Assembly (NCBI GenBank): GCA_012934845.2
Contig: WNNJ02000718.1
Location: 1 to 64,000, forward strand
DNA from: Pomphorhynchus laevis
Taxonomy: Eukaryota > Acanthocephala > Palaeacanthocephala > Echinorhynchida > Pomphorhynchidae
Length of the DNA: 64,000 bases
Direction: 5' to 3'
Positions 10,371 through 21,992 of the stretch are shown in pieces; the first letter of the stretch is position 1; each line of letters starts with the position of its first letter. Below the pieces are notes generated by a model that ran no database searches, had not been told where the DNA came from, and saw nothing but the letters and a program-made list of their open reading frames with translations. The translations under genes and the position numbers were made by a program.

Positions 10371-12799
10371 ATGTCAATTGGGACCTATATACTTCGACAC
10401 ATGGTTGTGATGTTGAATCATCCAATCTCCTTGATACGTTCAACGATCTCAATCTAACCCAGCATATTCACGAACCCACTAGAAGGAGGAAGCAATCATC
10501 TGCCATTTTAGACCTCTGCTTATCACGAGGGGAACCCACAATTGATGAAATCTCTCTCAGCCCCCTATTGGCCACAGTGATCATTGTGTCATTAGGCTGG
10601 CGCTTTCTGTCAGTCTCTTTAAAACAGCCCCCTCGGCAAAACCCGAATTGAATCCCTTCAAAGCGAATTTCGCAAGTATGACGCAAGCTATTCGTAACAT
10701 TCAATGGCCTAATTCATATGAAATTGGCATAGATCAGTGCTGGGAAAATTTCAAATCTACTTTGATCAATGCTCTAAATTACTTCTCCCCTTTAAAACGT
10801 CAGCGCACATCCCACAAAACTCCCATTTGGTTTGACTCGCAGATTAAACAAATGATTAAGACAAGAGACAAAATTTACAAAAAATTCAAAGAACAGAATT
10901 GTTCTTGGACCGATTACAAGGAATAACGAAATCAAGTTACGGCACTCAAACGTCAGAAACGCAGGTGCTTCGTTTCCAATCTTTGTCGATCATCAAAAAG
11001 ATATCCCAGTAAATTGTTCAAACATATCAGCTCATTAAAATCAACTACGTCTGAGATTAATTCTATATTTATGGAAACCGGTGAGCTCACATCTGATGAC
11101 AAAGCAATTGCCAATATTTTCCTAGATCAATTCACGCTAGAGAGTCCTACCTGTCAGTATTGCCCCAGATTCTCCACTGCTCAATATCCGTGTTACGAAT
11201 TTACTCCATTTGATAAATTTGAGGTTCTTTACGAACTTCTAAAGCTACCACGATCAATTGCGGCAGGACCAGACAATATTCCTCCAATTCTTCTTCGGGA
11301 ACTTGCACCAGTAATATATGAACCTTTACACACCATATTCGATTTCTCCTTGTCAACAGGCTGTATACCATCAGATTGGAAATGTTCTATAATCCGACCT
11401 CTCTACAAAAAAGGCGACCGTAATCTAGCAAGCAACTATCGGCCCATAAGCCTTACCTGCGTTGCTTGTAAAGTGCTAGAGAAACTGCTTTTTAAACGAA
11501 TCATCGGGCACCTAGAAGATAACCAAGTACTCTGCGACAACCAGCATGGTTTCCGCCCAGGAAGATCTACTGTCACAAACCTCATACTTGCGAGGAGTGA
11601 TTGGACCAGATATGCCGAGGCTGGAGTTAGTGTTGATGTTTTGTTTTTCGACCTCAGCAAAGCATTTGATCGGATATACTATGATGTCCTCCTTATTACG
11701 CTGGAACAGTACGGCATCAGAGGAACCCTCCTTAATTGGATTAACTCCTTCCTTAGAAATCGGAAGATTACTGTATTGGCTAATAAACAAATGTCAAAAA
11801 CAAGAAATCCTGGACGCGGTGTTCCTCAGGGATCGGTACTCAGTCCATTGCTCTTCATTATTTACATCAACGAGCTTACTACAGCTATTTCGAGTCCATG
11901 TGGTTTATATGCCGACGACTTGAAAATTTGGCGACCAATAATCGATAGCCGAGATCCAATGATACTCCAGAGAGACATTGATAATATTAAGGTATGGTGT
12001 AATCAACGGGGACTGGTATTAAACCCCGATAAGTCAAAACATATGCGCATCGGACATCTACACATCAATTCATCATATACCATTGACGGAAGAGAAATTG
12101 AAACAGTTCTCCAATTTCAAGACCTTGGAGTGATCGTAAATAGAAGCTTATCGACCATCCCACATACCAGTCACACAGTTGCTAAATGCCGTCGAATTTT
12201 AGGACTTATTAGAAGGACCATTGGCCAGCTTGACGCATCCAGTTTTAAGTTAATTTACAATGCTTATGTCTTATCTTTAATGAGATACGCTTCACCTGCC
12301 TGTCACCCTCAAACTACGACAGAGATGAACCTGTACGAATCCATATTACGCAAGGCCACACATCTTGTACCCAGCCAACGCAAGCTCTCATTCATTTTTC
12401 GACTTCACGCACTTGGTGTGACCACAGTGAAGAAATCTTTAAAGTCATCTGATTTAATGTTTGTGTGGACAGCGCTTAATGTTCAAAAAGGGCAGAGGGA
12501 ACATGTTTGTCGCAAACTGTTCGAACTTCGAAATTCAAACAGATTGAGGGGACATCACCTCACGTTAAAGACCCACATTCGTCCACGAAGAAGATTTAAC
12601 ACAATTGTCAACCGAACGTGGAAAAGCTGGAATAAGCTACCAAGTCAAGTGGTTTCGGCCTCCAGTATTTTGTCCTTCAAGAGAAATCTGAAGAATGTAC
12701 TAACTTAAAACAATCGGATTTTCATTGATATTTTTTTAACCATGTACCCAGCCTGTACGAGCTCTACGCTCTTTTACTGCTGTTGTATTTAATAATAAT
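10371..12799 (+). mobile_element. Fam-C non-LTR retrotransposon inserted in an L2-like copy
   Basis: A 5'-truncated element starting inside its APE endonuclease (ILDLCLSRG, then SDHC in an adjacent frame after a frameshift near 10556), followed by RT and C-terminal domain, a short 3' UTR and an AATAATAATA tail. It is flanked by AACTC (10366-10370 and 12800-12804), the target-site duplication; removing the insert and one copy restores the L2-like reading. This fits target-primed reverse transcription. Confidence 0.9.
11014..12708 (+). CDS. Reverse transcriptase of Fam-C element, nearly intact
   Basis: 564 open codons with all core RT motifs: GPDNIPPILLRE (finger region), SNYRPISLTCVACKVLEKLL, QHGFRPGRSTVTNL, FFDLSKAFDR with catalytic Asp near residue 213, [20 protein letters not shown], and YADD at residues 299-302, then NPDKSKHMRIG and DLGVIVNRSL. 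The C-terminus has RYASPACHPQTT and W-N-K-L-P near the end, as in the Jockey/CR1 group. The same frame is open upstream from about 10620, broken only by one TAA at 10924-10926 (after DYKE), so the original protein was longer. This is the best-preserved RT in the window, but endonuclease truncation and the stop make it non-autonomous. Confidence 0.85.
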   Translation: MFKHISSLKSTTSEINSIFMETGELTSDDKAIANIFLDQFTLESPTCQYCPRFSTAQYPCYEFTPFDKFEVLYELLKLPRSIAAGPDNIPPILLRELAPVIYEPLHTIFDFSLSTGCIPSDWKCSIIRPLYKKGDRNLASNYRPISLTCVACKVLEKLLFKRIIGHLEDNQVLCDNQHGFRPGRSTVTNLILARSDWTRYAEAGVSVDVLFFDLSKAFDRIYYDVLLITLEQYGIRGTLLNWINSFLRNRKITVLANKQMSKTRNPGRGVPQGSVLSPLLFIIYINELTTAISSPCGLYADDLKIWRPIIDSRDPMILQRDIDNIKVWCNQRGLVLNPDKSKHMRIGHLHINSSYTIDGREIETVLQFQDLGVIVNRSLSTIPHTSHTVAKCRRILGLIRRTIGQLDASSFKLIYNAYVLSLMRYASPACHPQTTTEMNLYESILRKATHLVPSQRKLSFIFRLHALGVTTVKKSLKSSDLMFVWTALNVQKGQREHVCRKLFELRNSNRLRGHHLTLKTHIRPRRRFNTIVNRTWKSWNKLPSQVVSASSILSFKRNLKNVLT

Positions 12800-12804
12800 A
12801 ACTC

Positions 12805-12955
12805 CCTCTCGACGTCCGCCGCGCCCCCTCCTTTATCACATTCAAACACCTCCTCCGTTCACACCTTCTCGACACCTGATTCACAGTCTTGTTTTGTTGT
12901 GGTGATGTAAGCGTGCGCTGGCACGCATCTACCACGTTAAAATAAATCCTTTTTT
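12805..12955 (+). mobile_element. L2-like retrotransposon, right part with 3' hairpin
   Basis: Continues the copy broken at 10370: PLDVRRAP, a stop in the SHLLDT context, and the 3' UTR with hairpin GCGTGC-GCTG-GCACGC (12911-12926), then ACGTTAAAATAAATC and a T run. Confidence 0.85.
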
Positions 12956-13998
12956 TATGTGTCACTATTTCATGATGATTCTTTACTTGAAAATTTATTT
13001 AGAGGGATGGTTGACCATAATTCAGGGCTATTCGCCGAGATCTACGATAAAGCAATTATTCTGTCTGCGTCTCAAATACACGGAATGGAAATGTATGATA
13101 TTCCGCGTTGGATGCTTTTATGTAGAAATATATATTAACTTCTTTCGGAAACAATATAATAATTTAGCACCGAGTGTGGCTAAGTTTGCGAGCCATCTAG
13201 CTTCACAACATATAAATGAAGGGATCTTTTCAGTTTGACGCACATTTTATAGCCCCATTCAAATCGCCACATCCACTATTGCCCATATTTTAAATATGTA
13301 GTTATTTGCATATTGCTTTAAAAAGTTATTCCAAATGAATTGTAAATATTTTTAATTTTTTCAATTTTGATTGATCAATCGATTATTGTTGTAAAAATTT
13401 GATGCTATTATTTGAATAACTGCATAATTTTAGATGTCTAATATTAATTTAGAGTGAATATTGCGAAACATTTCTTTTCAGTTTGACGCATTTTGTCTAA
13501 ATTACACAAAAAGCCTGTTTATTGTTCATTTTCATGTGCTCTTTTAATGGCGTGTAATTTTTTGGGAGAAATTCCTTAGGTTCAAAATTTTTAAAATTTA
13601 TTTATTTTTCTCTGGGGAGGGTATTGTGGTGTGCAAAGCCAAGAAGGTAAAGATTCGAACACCTAACTGTAAACAACTAAAATCAGACAATAGAAAGTGA
13701 TGGGGTACACATCGCTCAATGATCGCTTCATATTTAGTCGAATTCATGTGGCACAGACGTTATGGAAATGACAATAAATTAGAGTTCATATTCGGGTGTC
13801 TAAGAAATTTTAAGTTATGTCAGTAATTTTACTTCTTTTACTTTTTTTGCAACCATTGTGCCTTATTTAAAAAGTTATAAGTAAAACGTTTTTTTGAATC
13901 TGTTAGTTTAGTTCCGATATAACATACTAATCTATTGATCAGAAAACTGATAATCCTATTGAATACAACCACACAGTTTAATCACAAATCTATAGCCT

Positions 13999-14114
13999 TT
14001 TCCTCCCCTCCGCTTGATGTCGCTGACCATAAACAATTTGGGACCTCATTCACTATTCCAGTAAATAAGACCCCAACTGTTGAGGTCCACCGACATCAAG
14101 CGGAGGGGAGGAAA
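13999..14114. repeat. Inverted repeat with 24-bp perfect arms
   Basis: Left arm 13999-14022 (TTTCCTCCCCTCCGCTTGAT plus GTCG) is the exact reverse complement of 14091-14114. Inside, GGACCTCA (14041-14048) pairs with TGAGGTCC (14081-14088). The strand bias (pyrimidine/purine) of the arms is striking against AT-rich surroundings. It could be a fold-back transposon remnant or a hairpin RNA source. Confidence 0.75.
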
Positions 14115-14204
14115 GAGAATATAAAAGGAATAATACAGATCAGTTGCAAAAAATGGAATCAATGTATTATTCGGGATCAATGGATTTAATGTATTATTGT
14201 ATCA

Positions 14205-14262
14205 ATCCATTCGTTCAGTTCGTTTGTTCAGTTCGTTCAGTCCATTCGTTCAGTCCGTTCGT
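14205..14262 (+). repeat. Short degenerate tandem repeat, GTTCAGTCC(A/G)TTC-type
   Basis: About five imperfect units of a 12-bp motif around CGTTCAGT. A local minisatellite with no evident function. Confidence 0.6.
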
Positions 14263-15064
14263 TTATTTTGACAACACATTTTTAATAACATTTTTTTAAT
14301 GATTCAAATATATTAATATTTTGAACTTAAGTTAATATAACTGTGCTGTTTGATAACGCAATTTCAATTATATGTTATCATTGTAAAATTACTTTTTGAA
14401 CAAAAATATATAAAAATTGTATGTTTTTTCGTGAGAGCATAGAAAAAATCTCAAATAATTATATATTGATAAAATATATGAAAAATACAAATAAGTTTTT
14501 AAGTTTCTAACATTGAAATTTGAAATTTAAATTAAATTTTAAATTGGTATGAAAAAATTAAATTTTTAAATATTTAGCCTAGACACATTTTGATTTTGAT
14601 CTTAATCAAAGCAAATTTGATTTTGCTATTAAAAACGAAACAACTTTTTTATATCTTTAAGATATTAAAGATCTTTTAAAGATCTTTTAATTTTACATAA
14701 ATTTTCAAGCACATCTGTGTTCTTCTTCAGGTTTTGTAAAACTAAATCATCTTTTTGCTCCAATCAATTAAAGAAAAGAGATATGTATGTTCAATAATAG
14801 AATTTTACTAATTTAAGTGATAAATTACTATGCTATGTATAAATTCATGATTACCGATTTTATATCAAAAAATCGGTATTATTTCTAGCATCATATGTTA
14901 TATCTGGATTCCTCCATTATGCTGAACGATAACACAAAGAACTAAGACTGGGCAGAACATATGATTTAGCTTGTTATATACAAACTATATTAAGACATGA
15001 TTATGTAATGTAATACAATTTAAAAACGTATTAGTGTATACAGGGCTTTGACCAAAAAGGCCGT

Positions 15065-18000
15065 TTTACCAGCTCATCGTACATTACAACACATGAAACA
15101 AACATCAATTACAAGCAAACCAAGGATAAGAACTTCCAATGTTGCCTTGATCAGCGTGTATTGTCCAAGTGTTGACCATGTCTTTAATTGGCTAAATGAT
15201 GATGCAGTCATTATGTCGTGAAGAGATGCGTTCCACAAATTTCTCACTCTGCTTGACAATCACGATACCATTGTCGACCTTCCAATTTGTCTTGCGCGTA
15301 ACGCGAGAGAATGACCCCTGCGATTTTGTCGGACATTCAATTCAACACATTAACTTGGGTAGCCGTATATCCCCTTTATTATAGACCACATTGCAAACAG
15401 ATCCAGAACGAGTAGTCTGGCTTGCACTGGAATAATGCCTATTGAAGTTAAACGATCGCTATAACTCATCATTTTACATCCTCGAACAACCTTGCTGCCT
15501 CGACGTAGAATTCTCTCTAAATCTCTCATTTCACCTATTGTCGAAGGGAATGATGCCTGGATAGCATATTCGATATGAGGACGAACAAACGCATTATATA
15601 GCCGAGCAAAACACTGAGGATATATTGAGACATTAATCAGATAAATCATCTTCCTTGCTGAACTGCAACGTCTTTCAGTATCCATTCTAGTTTTAAGTGT
15701 CGATCGCAAAAGTATGCCAAGATCACGAACCTGATTGGTCGAAATGATACTACATATCCCGACACTATACAAGGAAGACATTGGATCTGGCGAGACGAAT
15801 GTGTAAGCACCTAGAAATGTTTAACAATACCCCGGTATTAACACTCAATGTATAAACCCTGTCATTGTCACGCTGTAAGCGGATATGGTCATTCGCAGAT
15901 AAGACCTCACACCAGATTTTGATGTCGTCAGCAAAGGTTAAACACGGACAATGGAGTTGTGTGAGTAAACTGTTCATGAAAATGTTAAACAATAGAGGTC
16001 CTAGTACAGAACCCTGAGGAACTCCTGGCATAATTAAATGTGGTGAGGATATGGTACTACAAACTCGTACTCTGAAAGATCTGTTAGATAGAAAATCTTT
16101 AATTTATCCTATAACTGAGCTATTAATGCCGTAGCTGGCCACTGTTTGAATGAGGGGACTATGGGGAACACGATCAAACGCACGACTAAAATCGAACAGA
16201 ATAACGTCAACTGCCTTTCCTTGAGACATGGATTCAATCCAGGTCTCACGGGCTGACAAAAAGTTGGTAAGGCAATAACGCCATTTTCTGAAGCCATGTT
16301 GCATAATGCTATGTTGACCTGATATGGTTGAGTGTCTGAATATATGTTCGTGGATGATCCTTACCAGTACCTTACCCAAATGACTTGTAAGACTTATAGC
16401 TCGATAGTTGTCTGCTAACCGCGGGTCACCCTTTTTGAATACCGGCACCACTATCGCACTCTTCCATTCAGACGGTACCTTTATGCTATCCAGAGATGCC
16501 TGAAACAAGCTAGTGACCGAAAGAGCCAAATGTTGACTCAATACCCTGAGTAGATGCGGATGAATATCATCAGGACCTGAAGAAGATGAAGACGACAAAT
16601 GTGATAACCTCCAAGCCACATCATCCACATTGAATACAATGAGAGCACTAATGCATGTAGGAAAAGTGACTGACTGAACACTATCTTCTATAGTCGAACT
16701 AGCATTGTGTAGGTCAAATGCATTAGCAAACTCATTAGCAACGTCAGAATGGGAATTAAGCAACTTACCGTTTGATGATAATTTAGTGATTGCACCATAA
16801 GTACGCGTATTTTGACGAACATATGACCAAAAGCGTTTGAGCGAGATATTTAAAGATTGCACAATTTGGTCCTCATACTCCATACATTTCTTAATTCTGA
16901 GGCGTTTTATGCATTGCGAGTAAGTTTGAATTGAGCAATCAAATTACATTTGTTCCCACACTTTCTGAACAGTGTGGCGTCTTTTGAGAGCTTCATGTAG
17001 ACTACTGTCAAACCACGGAGGCTTCTTCTGAGCAGTTTTACGTATTAATCTACGCGGAGCAAAATAATCAAATATACGAATTAGTAAATCTCGAATGAAA
17101 TACCAACGTTTCGGGCTTCCAACATCACCATACTCAAAGTTCAACGAGGACACAAACTGTTGTAACATCTCAACATCAACATGATGCCATGATCTCTTCG
17201 TCAATGCAGGTTCGGCATCAATTGCAAGAATCTCTTAAGCTATATTCAGCTTAAACACCAAAGCACAGTGGTCACTGCCTCCTATTGGAGGATTATGAGA
17301 TTGGTCACATATCTGACCATTTCTTTGAGAAAATATAAGATCAAGTATAGAACGTACTCTATCAGTGCTAAATCTAGTAGGAGCAGATACATGCTGAATG
17401 AGTAATTGCTTACATACCAAGAACTCCCATAGGTTCTTATCCTCACGGAAACAGTTACTAATAATACTGTTGCCATCTTGATCAATCACCAAGGTCGGTA
17501 GATTAAAATCACCAACTAAGATGAAAGAGTGATCACTCATATTACAAGCTCTAGTTAAAATATGCATCAGCTTATCATCTAAAATGGCTGATTTGAATGT
17601 TCGATAAAGAACACCCAATGAAACGTGGAGGCTATGTATAACAAGATCAACTATTAAGCACTCACAAGTTCCTTCTCTATTTGAATATCTCACTATATTG
17701 CTAATAACGTTCCTATCCTGAACATAATGTGCTACTCTACCACCCCTCTTAGGAGGGCATCTATCTCAACGTAACAATTGATAACCTGGAATAGATACTA
17801 CGTTATCAAGAATGACATCGTGTAACCATGTCTCAGAAATAGCCAACACGTTTGTATGCGTAGAATGCGTCCAAACTCTAACATCATCAAGATTCGAAAT
17901 TAAACTACGAATATTTGTGTAGTTAATAATAGGAGCACGATGAGACGTGCTACCCGGAGAATGCACATCAGCATTCGGAATCAAACAATCGAAGCAAATA

Positions 18001-18230
18001 AGATTGCCCTCGTTACGAGTGGACGTCAACGCACAAACGGCCTTTTCCGGACAACTCGAAAAGCCCGGATAACTAGGCTATCTTCTCCCTCCAAAATGCA
18101 ACGATTCAACTTAATCCTAGCTTCCCTTCTCGAATATGAATTCGATTATCTCGAATACGATACCGCTGGCGTTCACTCTGATTTGTGCATAATATCACAC
18201 TGCGACCCTATCTACTCAAAGCAGCATGTG
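15065..18230 (-). mobile_element. Fam-E non-LTR retrotransposon, nearly full length, broken
   Basis: Minus strand, 5' to 3': a probable 5' leader or ORF1 end (18030-18230), APE endonuclease in two pieces (17766-18029 with NIRSLISNLDDV and SETWLHD; 17235-17693 with LVGDFNLP and GGSDHC), linker with KKPPWFDSSLHEAL (16944-17204), RT N-half (16104-16883: SGPDDIHPHLLR, DNYRAISLTSHLGKVL, FDFSRAFDRVPHS), RT C-half (15765-16031: [16 protein letters not shown] and FADDIKIW), and C-terminus (15350-15781) running on to about 15140 with NLWNASLHD. Motifs are all present, but at least four frameshifts or stops separate them. It is inactive. Confidence 0.85.
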
Positions 18231-18241
18231 AACGGGAACAT

Positions 18242-18480
18242 GACAGGTTATCCGTCGAACAGCAGTTTGCTGAAGTCAAGGATGCTTATTCGCTTTTTGA
18301 TAGGGATGGCGATGGCACAATGGCGACTAAAGAATTTCTAGAAATAATATGCTAGATGCTGAGCTGCAGATTATGATCAACGTTGTGGATGGCAATGAAA
18401 CCATTGAGTTTCCAAAATTCTTCGCCTCGATGGCCAGTCCAACTAGCAAATTCACCTTTTCGCGAGAGATAATGAGTTAA
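18242..18480 (+). pseudogene. Calmodulin-like fragment (EF-hands 1-2), decayed
   Basis: Two stretches match the N-lobe of calmodulin. First: [20 protein letters not shown] then [10 protein letters not shown], close to the first EF-hand; its loop ([12 protein letters not shown]) keeps all calcium-binding positions. Second, in another frame after a deletion: DAELQIMINVVD, then NETIEFPKF, corresponding to the second EF-hand, whose loop is damaged. The linker between EF1 and EF2 is missing and EF3-EF4 are absent. It directly abuts the 5' end of Fam-E. It could be a retrocopy or a shed exon; the frame break argues for a pseudogene. Confidence 0.75.
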
Positions 18481-18689
18481 TTGCACAGTATCAACGGATT
18501 TGATCATACACGACGACTCTTGACACCACCGATAGTGCGTATCTCGATGCGAAACACTCAGCTAACTAACAACAATCCGCGTGAATGGGACTTTCTCAGA
18601 GTTAAACGATTATAAATGAATAAAAAACGTACAAAAGGATTTGCAAACATTTTCAATTTAAAAAATTAAAACTGAAATTAAAAATAAAA
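18481..18689. other. Unassigned sequence
   Basis: Balanced composition to about 18610, then AT-rich. No continuing calmodulin similarity and no other gene was found. Confidence 0.4.
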
Positions 18690-18910
18690 GTTTATTTTTA
18701 TGAATTGACTAATAAATAATAGACGATGTATCAGAATAATGATTATATGTCAATAAAAGGACCTGCTCTGTCATCAGGTTTAGCACCTAATCCTAGGCCT
18801 AGCAGACCAGCGGGGCCAAATACATGCTCATGACAGTTTTCCTTTTATAAAATTTGCTTATCTAGTATCTTATTCTAATCCAAAGTATATTATTTATTAT
18901 CCATCCATAA
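18690..18910 (-). repeat. Dispersed element X, copy 2 (diverged)
   Basis: Shares ATGAATTGACTAATAAATAA, GACGATGTATCAGAATAA, GCGGGGCCAAATACATGCT and TCTAGTATCTTATTCTAAT with copy 3 at 36700-37055. Its core is diverged but the pairing partners persist: CTGCTCTGTC (18763-18772) with AGCAGACCAG (18801-18810), and GGGGCC (18812-18817) with AGCACC (18782-18787). Confidence 0.7.
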
Positions 18911-19560
18911 AAATTTGTCACTTAAGAGTTTAAATTTATTCTTTATATTATTGTGTTGATTTATATATTTTCTGTTTGATTTTATTTTTATAAATTGTTG
19001 CAATTCTTAAAATTTCATTATTTAATGTATTATATTTTATATTATATGGTATGCATACATATCATATAGTGTTAATATCTAGATATTTACCTTCTTTATT
19101 ATCAATATTAGTTTTATTAATAAAAGGCTAACTGGATAAATTTGTTCGCTTATTGAATACCAAATTTTTAGAGTTAAATATATCATCAATATATTGAAAC
19201 ATATATTTTATATCTTTATATATACACATTTATGTGTATAAATATATACCTTCTTATATATAAGGTATATATATACCTTATTATACCTTCTTTATTCTTA
19301 ATATTGGTTTTATTAAGAATAAGGTATAAATACGATTTAAAGTAGTTTTAATGTTCATATTAAATTATTAGATTAATGTTCTTAATTACTTTTATATTTT
19401 ACTTTGTCGTTTAATTATTTTCAGTAAAATTTATTTTTAATCTTAAAGATAAATGTATTTTTCATTTTGTTCAATGAGACATTTTGTTTAAATACTTTTT
19501 GTAAAATTTATTTTTAATAATATCTTAATGATAAATGTATTTTAATGATAAATGATAATT
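18911..19560. other. AT-rich intergenic
   Basis: Contains TATACCTTATTATACC/TACCTTCTTTATT repeats and a local palindrome near 19245-19285. Nothing coding is seen. Confidence 0.5.
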
Positions 19561-19564
19561 TAAT

Positions 19565-20795
19565 ATGCTCTTCGCTCGTGACAAAGGACTTTGTAGTGTG
19601 GTAATATCGCTCGATCTTTCATCTGCATTCGACATTATCGATCACAAAATCATTTTTTTCTCGTCTTTCGCTATCATTATGGTTTTTCTTCTTTACAATG
19701 GCTTGGTTCTCTTCGTTTCTCTCCGATCGATCATTTTCCGTCTATTCTAATTCAAAGTGTTCTTTATCTTCTCTCTTGTGGTCTACCTTAAGGTTCAGCA
19801 CTCGGCCCTATTCTCTTTACGCTTCTTCATGGAGATTTATTTTGTATAACTAATAAATTCTGCTTCAGAGTAATGCAATACGCTGATGATATACTTTTTT
19901 ATTCTCACTCGTCTCCTCATTTCCTAATCCAACTTTTCATATCCTCGTCGAATTGTCTTCGTGCTCTTCAGAACATCTATTTTTTGAGCATGTCCATCAA
20001 TCCTACCAAATTTAAAGTGTTATGAATTTTACTCTCCTCCTCCTTTCTGTATTTCCTCCTTCTCTGTATTTTCAGACCATAATTATTCCTGCTGTAGATA
20101 AACTAGTATTTCTATGTGTTCACTTCACAAAAATCTGTATATCGATTCATTAATTCGTGATGAAACTAGATCTTCAAATATTCTTCTCCGTGATATTCGT
20201 CTCGTCAGAAATGCTCTAGACTTTAGATCATGTGAATCTCTTATCTCCTACCTTCTTTTCCCATGTATTGATTACTGTCTTAGCCTTCTCGTATTTTCTT
20301 AAAAGTTATCCCTCAAAACTCTTCAGTGCCTCATTAACACTGTTATGTATATCCTCTTTCGACTTTGCAAATTCGATCATATATCTTCCTATTTATCAAA
20401 ACTTGAATGGTTAAGTATTGAACACCGCGTTTCGTATGCTTTGTCTAACTTATCGCCTTCTCCGTTGTAATTATCCTTATTTCTATCTGCCAACTCTAAG
20501 TGAATCTCGCTATCTTTCTACTCACCTACGTTCCTATGCTTCTCTTCTGCTACACGTACCTCTGCACTCAACCAACTTCGAACGTCCATCTCTACATATT
20601 GTGGCTCCTATACTTTGGAATTCCCTACCTGATCACCTGCGATCTTCATTCCCACATCCTGTTTCGAAAGGAACTACGCTCAATGTTTCTGAACGAGTAA
20701 CTATTGTTTTCAATCTGTTTCGCTTTTGTGGGCTTGTAAGCACACAGTCTGTGTTCATTAGCCACATTAAAAAAACTTTCCTTTTTTATAATTAA
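19565..20795 (+). mobile_element. Diverged L2-like retrotransposon fragment
   Basis: 5'-truncated inside RT: VVISLDLSSAFDIIDHKI (19565-), a decayed GSVLGP region near 19795, MQYADDILFYSHS around 19875, then ETRSSNILLRDIRLVRNALD and the C-terminal ILWNSLPDHLRSS. It has the same motif order as other L2-like copies, but frames change often and the sequence is much more AT-rich, suggesting an older or distinct subfamily. It ends near 20795 in AT-rich DNA. Confidence 0.75.
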
Positions 20796-21992
20796 ATATA
20801 ATAATATAAATATAATAATATATATTGTATAATAATGTATAATTATTTATAATGTATACATAATATATATAATTTGATATATATAATAATATATATCAAA
20901 ATAATTATAATAAATTTTTTTAGAAAAAAATATTTTCCATTGATAATATAACCGACTTGAAAATATTGTTTAATATGCAAACTGCAATCGCAAGTGGCAA
21001 TTTTCTTTCAATATCCCGTTGTTAAGTAAAATTTAAAGCAAAAATAAACAAGTAAAACATTAATGAATCACACAAAAGTATTTTGTAAAATATATCATCT
21101 AACAAGCGAGTTAAATATCAGAATGTAAACCACTAAGTAAAAGGTTATGCGAAATGTGTGTCGACAAATTACTTTTTCGTTTAAATCATTTGAAATAAAG
21201 TTGTTAACGTTTTATAGCCCATCAGGTTAATATACATGACACATCCTGATTTTGATAACGTAAGTAATAATTATATATTGTGTATAGTGAAACTATTTGC
21301 TTTATATCGAAATAAAGTAAGCAAATCTAAAATCTAAAATGACAAACTGTAAAATCACCTTGGTTGTCATAAAATATTGATAACAGCCAAAAAATGAACT
21401 GATGAATTAGAAATAATTTAAATTTATAAGTTATATAGCTTATATCATGAGTACTTACATTATGCTTTTATACTATATATTTTTTAAGTGATAAATATTA
21501 TTTTAATTAAAATTAAAATTTTTAAAGTTTGATTGTAGAGTTCTATAACCTTGTATAAAGTTAGAACATTATAATGTTTTTGATGTCTTCCTTTTGTAAA
21601 GAATATATTTAATCTTCTTTACAAAGGAGTATTTAATTCCAATGAGTATATTATATATGACTCAGGAATTATACACCGTCAATAAAAATACTCGAAATTC
21701 TTCCGGATTTCACTGTCTTATTTATTGTATTCACAACAAATATATCGATTTATATTTTATCAGTGTATTTAATAAAATATGTACGATTTGTGGTGGATAC
21801 TTGCCAAAAATACTTAGAATCAGATAAAGTACATAACATTTTTGTGTGCAGCCAGTTTTACTTTTAGGAAATGGAACCTACGCATGGTAGGAAAATAGTT
21901 CTATCGAACAACTTGCCTATATCTCATTTTGCTTATATCAATCAAAATTATAAAATAATATTTTAAATAGTTGATACTGATCCATTATTGAT
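20796..21992. other. AT-rich intergenic
   Basis: Dinucleotide-like ATATAT stretches near 20810-20910, then unremarkable AT-rich sequence. No gene recognised. Confidence 0.5.

Larger units (their letters stand above)
12956..15064. other. Long AT-rich region, no recognised gene
   Basis: An unrecognised 93-codon open frame (12957-13238, plus) contains FRKQYNNLAPSVAKFASH; it has normal codon complexity and might be an exon or an old transposon ORF, but nothing identifies it. GATCTTTTCAGTTTGACGCA-like text occurs twice (about 13222 and 13479). The long inverted repeat (13999-14114) and GTTCAGT repeats are listed separately. The rest is low-complexity. Confidence 0.4.

Noticed and set aside
20810-20910. 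AT palindromes as a possible origin or cruciform
   Set aside because: Simple ATAT composition makes palindromes expected; nothing specific supports a function.
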